Assembly (NCBI GenBank): GCA_026182355.1
Contig: JAPFBL010000117.1
Coordinates: 1,107,501 to 1,171,500 of the forward strand
Source of the DNA: Hermatobates lingyangjiaoensis
Taxonomy: Eukaryota > Arthropoda > Insecta > Hemiptera > Hermatobatidae
Direction of reading: 5' to 3'
DNA: 64,000 nt
In this document: positions 9,758-21,599 of the stretch, piece after piece
Layout of the letters: each line of letters starts with the position of its first letter
Position numbering within the stretch: position 1 is the stretch's first letter
The notes under the pieces: generated by a model
The model's database searches: none
What the model was told of the DNA's origin: nothing
The model's input: only the letters and a program-made list of their open reading frames with translations
Made by a program: the position numbers and the translations under genes

Positions 9758-9887
9758 AATAAAACAAGTAATTATGGTGAATTAATTTTTAAATTGAGTT
9801 CTGAGTTAAAGAAAAAATTTCGTATTTTGGAAAAATATAAGACAAAATTAAATCAAGTGGAAACAGACATCCAGTTTTTAAAAGCAT
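9749..9887 (+). pseudogene. N-terminal coding segment of a PLE, after the hammerhead
   Basis: An ATG at 9749, inside the hammerhead motif, opens MFNNKTSNYG, then KLSSELKKKFRILEKYKTKL and QVETDIQFLKA. This is a charged, coiled-coil-like stretch like the N-terminus of PLE proteins (compare VRKLEKTSKKVVNAEA at 45.2 kb). It is cut by a (TA)n run after about 46 codons. Its place downstream of the GIY-YIG stop and hammerhead is the tandem or pseudo-LTR layout expected for PLEs. Confidence 0.6.
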
Positions 9888-9905
9888 ATATATATATATA
9901 TATAT

Positions 9906-10110
9906 TATCCCAAAAGTATATATATATATACTTTTTCGTTGGAAACACGATCCAAAACGGACAAATATAGTTCAACATAGAAAACGAAACATAGAGAAAT
10001 CAAAAGAACACACTCACAGTCTCTAATTTTTGTTTTGAACCGTCTTCAGGAGAGATAAGAGAGCGAAACCAAGCGCACTGGTTCAGAGACGGTTGGAGAC
10101 CATATATATA

Positions 10111-10150
<40 letters not shown>

Positions 10151-10843
10151 TAATATATAATGTAATAAGTAATAAGTATATATAATGTAATATGTATCAG
10201 AGAAATGTATATTTGGCTAGTTTATATAAAGCCAGAAAGAAAATAGCTATCGTAGGAATTTTGATAGTAATAGTTAAAGTTATGATATTAAAAGTGATCA
10301 GATGAAAATATTTATAATTTTAACAGACAGAAAAACATTCGAGTTAACTCATAGCATTCTGCTATAGTGATCTATGAGAAACATGTTTGAGTGGAAACAT
10401 TTTTTTTTCAAAATTTGGTTTTTTTTCTTTGATAGCCTGTTTTCTTTTCTTTCTCTTCATTTAGTGGGGACTCTAACTTGTCACAAGGACCAGTCGTCTG
10501 CTCAATTGTTACAATGTCACCTATTTGATCACTTCTTCCCTAATGAGGACGAGCATGGAAATTTTCAATTAGTTTTTACCATGTCTTACTTCATATATAT
10601 TTCTATTTGAATCATTTAGATATACAATATGTTATATATTGAAATATGTAATACGTTTGACTATATTATATATGCATGATTAACATGGTTTCACAATAAA
10701 CAAGTTAAATAATAATCAACGTTCACACCACAATAAGAAATCAGAAAAAGTCTAAGATCTTTCAACTGTCACAAGCGGTCTGCGTAAGGGTCAAATCTAA
10801 GTATTAGTCTACTTTTCTGATTTATTAGAATTTTGGTTTGGAC
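9906..10843. repeat. Direct repeat copy 2 (pairs with 6435-7358)
   Basis: Same content and order as copy 1: TATCCCAAAAG start, minus-strand PLE terminus with degenerate CTGAAGA core (10043-10049) whose GAAA box has become an A-rich run, TA tract, AT-rich body, decayed CCACAATAAG-family end, and GGTTTGGAC finish at 10843. Unlike copy 1, it is not followed by CTTATATAATTTGGG but by unrelated sequence, so this is the duplication edge. Confidence 0.85.
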
Positions 10844-10849
10844 GTAACT

Positions 10850-13800
10850 ATATACATATGTTTATATACGATATTGTGACAGTTGGTCTGTTCTTGAATA
10901 GTTAGAAAATTTATATAGCAAATTAAATGTTAAAGCAGTCAATTCTTTCTAATAGATTGCAATTTGGCTGTATATAATTAACATGTAACCAGTTCTACAT
11001 TAAATGCATAAGAAAGTATTTTTCCTGTAATTTTTATACCCAAATCATTTTTACATATTTTATCTTGTCAAAATGTTCACAATAAGTAACTTAAATACCT
11101 AATTATTACGCACAAAAGAATAGAAGATAGATTTTTTCAATTTTTCAGTCCACAGTTTACTAAAGTTATGGCCTCAATGAAATAGTGGTTGCAGAGTATT
11201 GCTCTGGCGATTGTCCAAGAAGCAGTTTTAATGGTGGAAGACCATTCAGGTTTTAATGTGCAGTTTGTCAAAGACTTAGCTAAATCCACCACATAATGTA
11301 TTTTCATTGCCTTAACAATTTTCAACGTAATTTGTACTAGTATTCATTGGAATTTAGTTGGCTTAGAAAATTGTTGAAGGGTTATCACTTTGTTTCAGGA
11401 TTTTAGTCCACATTATAGTTACTTATCTTCATTAAAAAAAAGTATCAATAACACTTAAGAGATGTTAGTTACTTATTTTATATGTTAATTTAACTTTTAA
11501 TTCGACATATTTGTATATCACATTAATTTAACTTAGTTTTCAAACCGATTTTGTTATCTTTAGTTCTTGTAAAAATTTTATAGAATTTACACAAGTCAGC
11601 ATGTGTAATATACACATACAACATAAGTGTGCAATTATGCTTCATAATATGTTGCACGTTAAATAAGAAATGATCACATTTAATAACAGGCATTTAAAAA
11701 TACTGATTGGTTCAAACATGAGAAACCATCAAATAGGATAGGCCATAATTGGAATCGAATTTATATTTTATATTTGTAAATTATTTTATTTATGATATCT
11801 GTTAAATCATTGATTTTGCTATTATTTCATAAATTGATTTTATTACCATAAATAAAATAACTTAACAATATCTGTTAAATCATTGATTTTGCTATTATTT
11901 CTTAGTTTTTTTTTTTAAAATTTACCATATATTTGCCTTTAATGATCTCTGTACTTCCTCTCACCTCAATAATGATTAATTAAAACCATGACTAGTTTAT
12001 TGTCTACATAGCATTTGATCTACGAGTATTGTTTCATATATAGTGAACATCAATTTTTAATGTAATGCAAATAATAGTGATTTGATAAATAAATATTTTT
12101 TTTATATTCATACTAAGTAAATATAGATTTTCTGGTTTTACATTATATATCGTAAACTCATATCACTATTAGTGGTATCATTGTAAAAAAAAATATATAA
12201 TGTAACATATTCGACGTTGCTGAAATAGCTTGAAATGAAATATAAAAATTATATTGTTCTACATGTTAACAAAAAAAACAAGCAAACTTCTATGTTAGTG
12301 AGAAAAACTTAAATAATTCTCTCCTATCGATATTAACATAAATTTTTTGATTTCATCTGTTTGAATTACTTTTTCAATTACATATATTAATGTAAACTTT
12401 AATTAATTCATAAAAAACAGAATAGTAAACGAAAATAGTTATGCAATGGTGACGTAGCAATGCAAATGTATATTAGGAATGCAAAAAGACGTTTATTCTT
12501 TGATTTTAATCACGAACCTTCGCAAAATAGTACGTTTAACTTTTAGAAGAATATTACTCAAGTTTTTAATTCGAAGCAAAAAATATATGAAAATAAAAAG
12601 TGACTTGTATATCTAATTAGTTATTTCTGTGTGTTTTTATATAAGGTTTTATATAAGGTTTCCTAATTACCACTATGATCATCACTTAGCATTATGATGC
12701 TAATCCAAAATTCAGAAAAATTAGCAAATTAAGGCGAATTAAAGAAATTAAAAAACGAATGAACTAAGATATTGGACAAAATAATTTCTCCTCGTTATTA
12801 ATGGATAAAATACTGTTAGAGCCACACAAATGACATATGTGATCATTCATTATGAGACTTTGACAAGCAACAGTTAGTTGACCTAAAGATTCTAGTCTCA
12901 GTACTCAATTTATTCCTACAGTTTAGATATTAAAGTTTATGTACATAAAACGTGAAACATAATTTACAATTGCACTGGCAGTTTCTAGACTAAAGATTGC
13001 TACTAAATTATGTTTTATCAATGAACTAGTTTAATTCATGCTATTTCATGGCCTTTTATTAATGCATCACCAATCAAAATGAAGCTCATCTTTCAAAAAA
13101 AATCTCGAACTATAGAGATTTATTTTACTTTTCTTTTAGTCTTATCATGAACTGTATCATAACATAAAAATATGAAATGTCTTTTTTAATGAAAGCTAGT
13201 ACATCAGATCTATTTTTTACTGCCACTGTTGAGTAAATATAATTGAAGTTTTAACTTTTCGAATGGAATTGATTAATAAATTTACTTTTGTAGTAGTTTG
13301 ACATAAAAACTACAATAAAATAACTTAAAATAAAGAATTTATGTATTTTTGTTAGCATTCATAGCTTTCAAAAAGAACCGAAAGAAATAAATGTAAGGAT
13401 ATATATTTCAGAAAAACATTAAAGCATTAGAAATTTTCTGGTTCAATGTACCATTATACTCCTCATGTTCAGAATAACAAACAAGTTCGATGTCTCTTCA
13501 TAAAGAGAACTTCTAAAAATTTTCAGGTGACGAGGTTCAATATGTATTTGAAGAATGTTTCTTACTCTGACTAACTTCTCTCATGTTAAAACATTTCGAT
13601 GAACTCCTTATTTATGCTGCTATGGTTCTCCAGTCTATAGATGAAGAGCAGGATACGACGTGAGCATTAAGTTCCACAAGCTGATATATAAGGAAGGCAG
13701 GAGTACCATCTGTTCCCTGAGATTCAAGTACATTTACATAACAGATCATTTTTCTGTATATCCAAAGCAATACATCGGGAGCCATTCTTCAAAAAAAATA

Positions 13801-15110
13801 ATGCAGTTTCTTCTGATTTTGTTGAATATTGCAAGTCTAAGCTTGTCTTTTTCATTGGTTGTTGTAACGTGCTTATTAGAGGTCCTATAGGCATGTTACC
13901 TTAACCAGTTTCATATTGGTTGTTCATACATATTCTGTAAAACAAAGCTTTTTCTTAGTAAACTTGTCTTCAAATAGACTATAACACCTATATAAAGATT
14001 GAGGATTGTGTTCATAACTTCATGTTAGAGTATCCATTGTTTTCCAGAACCTGGATGACATTCTCTAACTTAGAGTGACCGTCTGACTAATCACTACAAT
14101 GGGTAGGTGTTCTTTTCACGTAAGCAGCAATTGTAAAATACTCTGTTTGTAGATTTAGCAAACATATCTGTCACTCATATTTTATTGTTTAGTATTTCAT
14201 ATAAATAAATTCCCAACTATTGCCATAAACTTAAGAGTTCTGGTTTATTACCACAATAAAATTGTCCTTAAAAACTACTTTCTTTAATCATCAGAACAGT
14301 ATAAGGACCGTTTCAAGTAAATTTATATTCAAATCATTCCTTTTTCAATTTATCAATATACTGGAGAACATATCGCATGATGTACCATGATGATTTACAT
14401 TTCGTATAATAACAATGTCAACTCCTTGTTCTTGCAGATACTTTAAATGAACAATAGAATTTTTTTATGTAAAATTCATGGAATGAAATTCGAAGATTAG
14501 TATGCATTTTTTCATGAGTATCATAAGTCATTGATATATTATCTTAATGTTAAACAAACTTTTTTTTTTTATAATTTTATGATGTCATGGACCAATATAC
14601 GTATTTTCCAATAATAAGTAGTCATCCTTGAAGTAAAAACCAAAGGAAACGAGCTTTTCCTCAGAATAAATAATTCCCTCCTGCCACTGTCATAAGGATA
14701 AAAAATTCGGTAAAAGAAAAAAAATAAAGAGTTGTTTTTTTTATTCGTTGATAAACCCAAAGTAAACTGACAGAGCTAACAAAATATCGCGGAAAAGAAA
14801 GCGAGTATGTAGTTCTTTGAGAAATGCTTCATTTTTAATTTACACTGTAACATACCCTTATAATAACACTTCATTGATGCCATATTTTTATTCACATAAC
14901 AAAACTTAAAATTGCCCCTTTTTCTTAGTCTACTCCTTATAGCCTGGTCATTATAACAATCCATAGGTTAGTATACCCGTTATGTCATAACAACTGACAT
15001 CCTTATATGTGATTAATTTTTAAATAGAAGTCAATTTCACTTATACAAGACATTCATATTCAAGGTTTGACCACGAAGCAATAATTGTATATATAACCAT
15101 AAGATTTAGC
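10850..15110. other. AT-rich non-coding tract with a short direct repeat at 11795-11905
   Basis: No gene is seen. ATATCTGTTAAATCATTG, with ATTTTGCTATTATTTC following, occurs at about 11797 and again at about 11871, a 76-bp-spaced duplication. Frames of 60-76 codons (for example 13660-13890 and 14569-14964) lack recognisable motifs. Confidence 0.6.
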
Positions 15111-15116
15111 ATTGAT

Positions 15117-15300
15117 ATATATTGGTAGATAGAAGGATTTCACATAAACATGTGAAATAACAATCAATGATCAAACCACAATAAGAAAATGGGTCTCAGT
15201 TGGGTTTTTGACTCTGACGAAGACCGCTTGTTACGGTTGAATGATCTTAGTCTTGTTTTCCCACTTTCTTATTGTGGTTTGATCATATATTGGTAGATAG
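15117..15300 (+). mobile_element. 152-bp mini-element with 16-bp target-site duplication
   Basis: ATATATTGGTAGATAG occurs at 15117-15132 and again at 15285-15300, enclosing 15133-15284. The insert begins with TTTCACATAAACATGTGAAA, continues ATGATCAAACCACAATAAG, contains a hammerhead-like core, and ends with TTATTGTGGTTTGATC. The last ~25 bp are thus the inverted complement of the segment starting at about 15168. It has no coding capacity. The insert matches the terminal family seen at 2.02, 4.18, 7.2, 10.7 and 31.8 kb. It looks like a complete insertion of a non-autonomous, PLE-terminus-derived unit. Confidence 0.8.
15210..15252 (+). ncRNA. Hammerhead-like motif in the mini-element
   Basis: Stem I GACT (15210-15213), CTGACGA (15214-15220), extra A, stem II GACCG with CGGTT (loop CTTGTTA), then GAAT and GATCTT, and stem I AGTC (15249-15252). 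The layout equals the copy at 31823-31865, except that A15.1 is T, which removes the A15.1-U16.1 pair. Activity is probably reduced or lost. Confidence 0.55.
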
Positions 15301-15454
15301 GTTGCAATGTTGACCTACTTACCGGTTCATCCAAATACAATCTAGAACTGCATATATCAATAGAACAGCTATAAGTGTAATTTTATATAATTATTAAATT
15401 CTGAAGTTGGTGTTTAAATAATTGCACGCGCTCTAAACTGAATAAAATATTACA

Positions 15455-15545
15455 AATTCTTTGGAATCGAACCCACGCCTTTGGCATTTGAGGTCCAGGG
15501 CACTGCCGATTGAGACACGGGGACTCTTGTAAATTAAGCTTCCAA
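15455..15545 (-). repeat. tRNA-like sequence (tRNA pseudogene or SINE head)
   Basis: On the minus strand a box-A-like TCTCAATCGGCAGTG is followed ~30 nt later by a good box B, GGGTTCGATTCC. The D- and T-arm regions are recognisable, but the acceptor ends do not pair convincingly and the anticodon arm is poor. It could be a decayed tRNA gene or the 5' part of a tRNA-derived SINE. A functional tRNA is unlikely. Confidence 0.45.
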
Positions 15546-18500
15546 AACCTGATATAAATGACGTGGAAAGATTAAAATATACAATTATAATGATAATTAT
15601 ATAATCCTTATAACGATTTAATTATAATAAATTTTGAAATAAAAAATTTAATGAATACTTGACCAAAATATAAAATAATTATTTAATATATCAACAGATG
15701 ATATTTATTATATGTAACAGAAGTTTTATAAATTATCATATAAATATAAGTAAAATATTATCAGCACACAATTGTGTCCGTAATCAAAAAAAGACTGTCA
15801 TAACGCCTATATTTTCTTCTTTTGATATCTTTTTCAATAAAAATGATAGAGTATGGCTTCAAATGCATCGAAAGGTACAGAAATGTTCTTAATAAAACGA
15901 ATTTTATTGAGGAGTAATTAAGAAAATCAGGACTAATTGCATTGGCTGTAGCATTTCAGGAGTTGACAACTTCTTTCAGTTGTCAAGAGAGGAACTGATG
16001 TTGATATCTATAATACTGGAAGCAGTTTTACTTGTGGTGCAAATTTACTAAATGCTATTTAACTAACAATATGAGAGTTCGAGAAGAAAATGAGGAATAC
16101 TATAAATTTCTGATAAATATTGGTGAAGCATTGCCCGAAAACATGTTTATCCTTGCACATAATGTTGATTAATGCATTGAATGCATTTATTCTTCATTTG
16201 CCAACAAACAAATATTGTTTATATTAAAGGTTTTTACAAAATTCAAATTGTACAAAAAATGTAAATAAAGTGAACTGTCTTAAAAATATGTTTCTTATTC
16301 TGTTTATTAAAAATGAATTAATGCAGTGTTTATTTGCATTTATGTGAACCTGATGGCATCAAAAAGAAAGATGATGGATTGGCCCAAAGGGTCACTGCAA
16401 GTCTAGTACTTTTCTATTGCTTTGGTTTCTACTTATTTCATGCTGCCTAATAAGTCATAGTCCCTCCTTTGGCCGGAGCAACAACCTTCTATTGCTGTTC
16501 CTGCAAAGTTTATTGACTTTTATTTTAGTAATTCATTCCATGTTCAATTTCTTAATGAGATCTACTTCTCCTGCGAGATGCTTGAGACTTTGAAATATCC
16601 ATATAGTTCCAAACGTTCCGAAATTGCGTACAAAATTATTCCCAGGTATTCCCTTCTTTTCAGGTACTCGTATTAATATAAAATAATTTACACTGTTTTT
16701 ATAATTAATTTATCAGTTCTCATTATATCAGACTAGAGTCTGTCCATACATTTCAGAACGTGTTCAATCCAAGTAATCATTTGTGTTAACCTTGTGACCC
16801 CTTGTCAAAAAATCTAAAGAGAGCACTAAATCAAACCAGCTTATAATTCAAAGAAAATTTTCTTATATCAATTTTTGGATATTTCAACTCTCATAGATGT
16901 TTCTCCATTTATAAAAATGAGATTTATAAAATTTATATTGATTTATAAAGAAAAAACTAATCATTACCAGTAAAAGTTATCATTCTTATACATTATGCAA
17001 ATGTCTAAGAGGTAGATGAGAAGGTTATTGTGTACACAATACATTCCACAATATTTGATGTATGAAATTAATATTTTACACCAAAATGGGTCATATTGTG
17101 TAAATGAACACTATTGTTTGGAAGCAATTATGCATGATCAGTAAGTCAGTTTTTTTTAGCCGAAACGTGTTTTTATACATTTCTTTTCTTTTGAACTATG
17201 AACTCGAGAGTTTTGAAAATTTGACACCATCATTAAAGTAACACGAATAATAAACGAAAAAGTTCCCATATTAAAAAGCTACAGGATATATTCATTTCTC
17301 AATAAAATGTAAACATTTTGACTTACGATTAAATATAAAAGCATGTGAGAACGTTACAGGTCATACCGTTTAACAGAACAACATAAAATCAAACCTATAA
17401 ATAGAGCATTCTATGAGAGATGCGCTTATCTATTTTTTTTAAGACTACCTTAACGACAGATGCGTTATGGTAAATTTTATATTTTCATACATCTGCTGTA
17501 ATTGGAACCTAACATATATTTCTTTATGAAATGCTAATTTAATATTTTAGCAAAATTTCATTATCAAAAATCATAACATATACTATAACGCCTCTCTGGT
17601 TAATGTAGTTTTGAAAAAAATACTCAAATTATCCTCGTAAAAATGCTATATTTAAGTATAATTTCATTTTGGTCAGTCAAACAATAGGACTTCTATATTC
17701 CTCACAAGCTTTTAGAACCAACCATAAGTCAAAATTCTTATATTTTATTGAGATGAAAAAAAAATTTTATTTCTTTATGATTCTGATGATTTTTCCTGTT
17801 ACTGCTCTTTTCACTCCAATTATAGTCAAAAATCGCAAGACTATAGAGTTAGTAGTTTAGGAGAAAAACAAATTTGGCAATAAAGGGCTTTCCCATCATG
17901 CAATATTACTCTCAAACAATACGGCACATCTAAATTAAATGGTCCATTTTTTTCTCTGAGATGTGAACTCAGTTTATCGTATGGTCTGGACTGCAACGTG
18001 CTCACAATATTTCGATGCACACCCACCCATGTATACACAGATATCATCGAGAAAACGTCAGTAAAGTACTTTTGGGGACCTAATACCACTTTTAAGTCTT
18101 CCACCCCTCTATACTCTTCACTTCATCCCTCTTCTTGCCATTTTGGTGTATCAATCATTGAATGTTTATATTCCTTTTATAGATGTAATTTTTTAAAACT
18201 AATATTTATTAGTATATTTGTGTTTAAAAATTAAACTGAAGAGAACAAGACTCGTTCAAAACAAGTTTTTTTTTTGCACGTTTGTATACAGAAACTTTTG
18301 TCAGTATTTTGTTCTAAGATATATGTATCATTTAGTAAATGAACGATCTGGTTTTGAAATTAGAATTGAGCCTTAAAAACAGCCTAAGATAAATTAAGAT
18401 TTGCACTTTATTTTAAGTTTATCTTCATTGTTAGCTTAAAAACTTGGAGTTGAATAATACATCAGAATAAAACTTGTTTAATCCAGTGAAGCGGAAGAAA

Positions 18501-19911
18501 GGGTTTACTAGCGGGTTGGAATAGAGTGAATTTAGTGGCGCTGGACATGTGTGGGCGGCGAGGGCTCCAGATATTGGGTTTTTCTGTATTTACTTCTTCC
18601 ACTTTCTACTCGACAAGAAAATACTGCTTTCACTGATTTCCAAACAAAAGCCAAACTACTGTAAGTAATCGAACCGCACTCAAACTACTTGCATCCCCTC
18701 AAGACTCTGTTGGTTTTCAAAATTTACTTTTAGATTCCATAGTCCAACAGAACAGCCAGGCCAATCAAACTTTTCTTTATTTGATGAAACAAAATTCTTG
18801 TTGGTTTTCCTTATCAACTAGAAAAGCCCATTTCATAGAAGAATCATTTACTATTCCTAGTAATTAAATATTAATGGAGACACCATTATTTTCGTCATAT
18901 GAATATTACTTTTTTTTTAAGTTAACTGTTCCAAACAGTAGACTACTTAGCAGACCTCATACATTATCATTAAAAGTTTGTAATGGCCCAAATTTTCTGA
19001 TTACTTAGACACTTACTAAACAAGAATGAAAATAGATGAACTAACTACTACTGATATATGTAACAGTATAACCAATTGTTTGTGTATAAAACAATAAAAA
19101 GGCATCAATTATAGAATATATATCAGTAATTGGTCGTTTCCTCGTTCAAATGAAACTTTTTTCACCGTTTCTCAGTTTTATTTTATCCAGCATTATACAA
19201 ATATTTATAATTCATACAACTAGTGGTGACTGTTAGGTATTTCATTATTTTACTCTGTTTTGTAGGCAGTAAAATATTTTTTTTTATAAAATTAAAACTT
19301 TTACTTTTTATTTTTATTTGATAGTGTATGACTGACTAAAATACTCAGATATTTTAGTTATATATGTATACAAAATAAAAGAAAATTAGTAATTATATAT
19401 AATGAATAATTGGTTATTTTCCAAAGTTTTTCATAAAATAAAAATAATAAAATAAAATAAAAAATATAATAAAAAAAATAAAATAAAATTTTAATACTGG
19501 AGCTTTCTGTTATATTTAAAACCATTCTCATATGATTCCTTTAAACAGCGAATTGTGATAAAAATCATAGTAATTAAAAACACTCAGAATCAAAAGATGA
19601 AAACTTACAGCCTATCTAGTGCTAAAATGTAGATGTTCTAAAATAAAAAAAATAACAATCACTAATAAGCATAAGTTACTAACTTATAAGTTATTAAAGC
19701 AATAATCGTTCATAAAAGATACATTCTATTTTCAAGATTTTGAAGTTGTTTTGAAGGTTCTATGAATTATTGAATTTATTGTGACATTTTTGTATCGTTA
19801 ACGCTATACGAAAGTGCTATTCATGTAGAAAATTATGCTGGTGAGTTTTTGTACAATGGTGGTTTTGTTTTTCTATTTTTAATGTTTATGGTAATATTCA
19901 AGATATTTATT

Positions 19912-19952
<41 letters not shown>

Positions 19953-21500
19953 TTTTATATATAAAATAATTTCATAATTATCGTGTTTTACTTTCGTTTT
20001 TTATATTTAAAGAAGTCATTCATATATTTTGAGTCCTTAACTTCTTTGTTAGGAATTTTTCTCTTTATTTTGTTATTTACATATAACACATATCTGTAAA
20101 TATATAAATAAAAACATTTTGTTGAACGTATTTTTCATAAAACGTCTTATGACAATTTTTTTAGTTTATTCTTGTAAAATGTTGTTAATGAATATTCACA
20201 AATGATGCCAATTTTTTTTTTAACAGAGATATTTTTGAATAAAGATTCACATATAATGATATCCTTCATCAGTTTTCATTTCTCTTATAATGTTAACAAA
20301 TTCATTTGATGATGTAATAATAAATTTTTCTCTCATCTAGAACGATACAATTTCTTTTATTTGTTTTGCTACTTGATAGATAAGGCTAGTTATTTGTGAA
20401 ATAATAGTTCGTTGCCCTGGCCCATCCTTCAATTGAATTACTATTCCATAGAGAAAATGGAATAAATTCCTTTATTATTAGTTGAGAAATCTATTCAAAC
20501 AATCATATTTTAGCAGCTGCTATTATTATATTCGGCTCACAATTCACCGTCACTATGGGATTCTAAAGATTCGCTTTAATTTGGTACTGCCTGGTAATAT
20601 GCTTTATAAATTCTGCATATAATAGATCTGTTCATAACTACTAAAAAGTTTTACTTATCAATTCAATCTATCATAATTTTGGAATTTTCACTTAGATCTT
20701 ATACAGCCTCTATAAGTGCCTTTGTCTTTAAAGAACCAGCGTTTTATTGTTCATGACATTGTTCCTTTAGACTTTAGTTGATATTTCATTTCGAGCTCAC
20801 AGTAATTATTTCTTTTTGTTTAGGGTTTAGAATTAAATTGCATAAATTTCTGTCTTTTTTCATTTGGTCATATTCGGGTATATTTAACACATAATGATAT
20901 CACGTTAAAATAATTCCATTCAATGTTTAGCTAAATCTTAATTACAATGATTGGTTAAACATCGTTTAAGTTCTGCTATACAAATAATGACTGCATATAA
21001 GCTCTAAAGTTTCTTATAAAACAAATTATTTTTCATATTTCTTGTGGCACCATCAAGGTAATTGAAAACCCCTTGTAGAGTTGAGAGAGAAGATGTTAGA
21101 AATCATTTCTCTCAAAATATTGATTTTTTCAGAAAACAGATAAGAAGATTCATTTCATTTATTGTTTCATACTAAAAAAAGTTCTTATTATCTTTGGCGA
21201 ACGTTTCTTCATTGATTCCAAAGCTAGAAATCTGAAAATCGTAAAGTATGTAAGCAGAGTTTGTTGAATACATACTTCATTAAAGACATAAGGTTACCTC
21301 GATGACAATAATTCCTCATAACCTCTTCAATCTTGCTAAATAACTCTCCTTATTTCGACTCAACAGTATAATATTTTTTTCAAATATTAACATATTTCAT
21401 GTCTTCACCACCATATTCTCTGATCTTTTTTCCAAAGTTATAATTTTTTCAAGGTCATTATAGGTTTTCAATTTATTCATGTGAGAAGTGAATATATTTC
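15546..21500. other. Long AT-rich non-coding tract
   Basis: No supportable gene. It includes a TA run at 19918-19949 and an (AAAAT)-rich stretch at 19437-19493. A possible decayed hammerhead or PLE trace, CATTGCCCGAAAACATGTTT, lies near 16130-16152. A somewhat GC-richer patch at 17990-18110 has an 87-codon minus-strand frame without a motif I can name. Confidence 0.55.
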
Positions 21501-21509
21501 AGCATGTCT

Positions 21510-21590
21510 TTCCTCGGATGGGACGTTAAACCGTCGGTCCCGAGCCTCTACGATGTTTGCTACTCGTTAAAGGTCATCCTTACTCTAAAA
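21510..21590. repeat. GC-richer SINE-like island
   Basis: CTCGGATGGGACGTTAAACC, then GTCGGTCCCGAGCCTC, stands out sharply from the AT-rich background and contains GGGAC/GTCCC and CTCGG/CCGAG pairings. The GGATGGGACGTTAAA string resembles conserved parts of widespread invertebrate SINE-like repeats, from memory and not verified. Confidence 0.4.
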
Positions 21591-21599
21591 TACACTTCA

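Larger units (their letters stand above)
8683..9887 (+). repeat. Right arm of the ~1.2-kb inverted duplication
   Basis: Reverse complement of 7451-8640. It is the better-preserved arm and carries the RT tail, the GIY-YIG domain, the terminal hammerhead-like motif and the beginning of an N-terminal PLE coding segment, ending at a (TA)n tract. Confidence 0.9.

Noticed and set aside
15455..15545. Functional tRNA gene on the minus strand
   Set aside because: Box B is good, but acceptor and anticodon arms do not pair. Kept only as a tRNA-like repeat.
16128..16155. GCATTGCCCGAAAACATGTTT resembling the 3' half of a hammerhead
   Set aside because: The CUGANGA box cannot be placed and stem I does not form, so it is too decayed to list as an RNA.
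17841..18104. 87-codon minus-strand frame in a less AT-rich patch
   Set aside because: No domain recognised and no start context or neighbours. It may be a repeat fragment, but no second copy was seen in this window.
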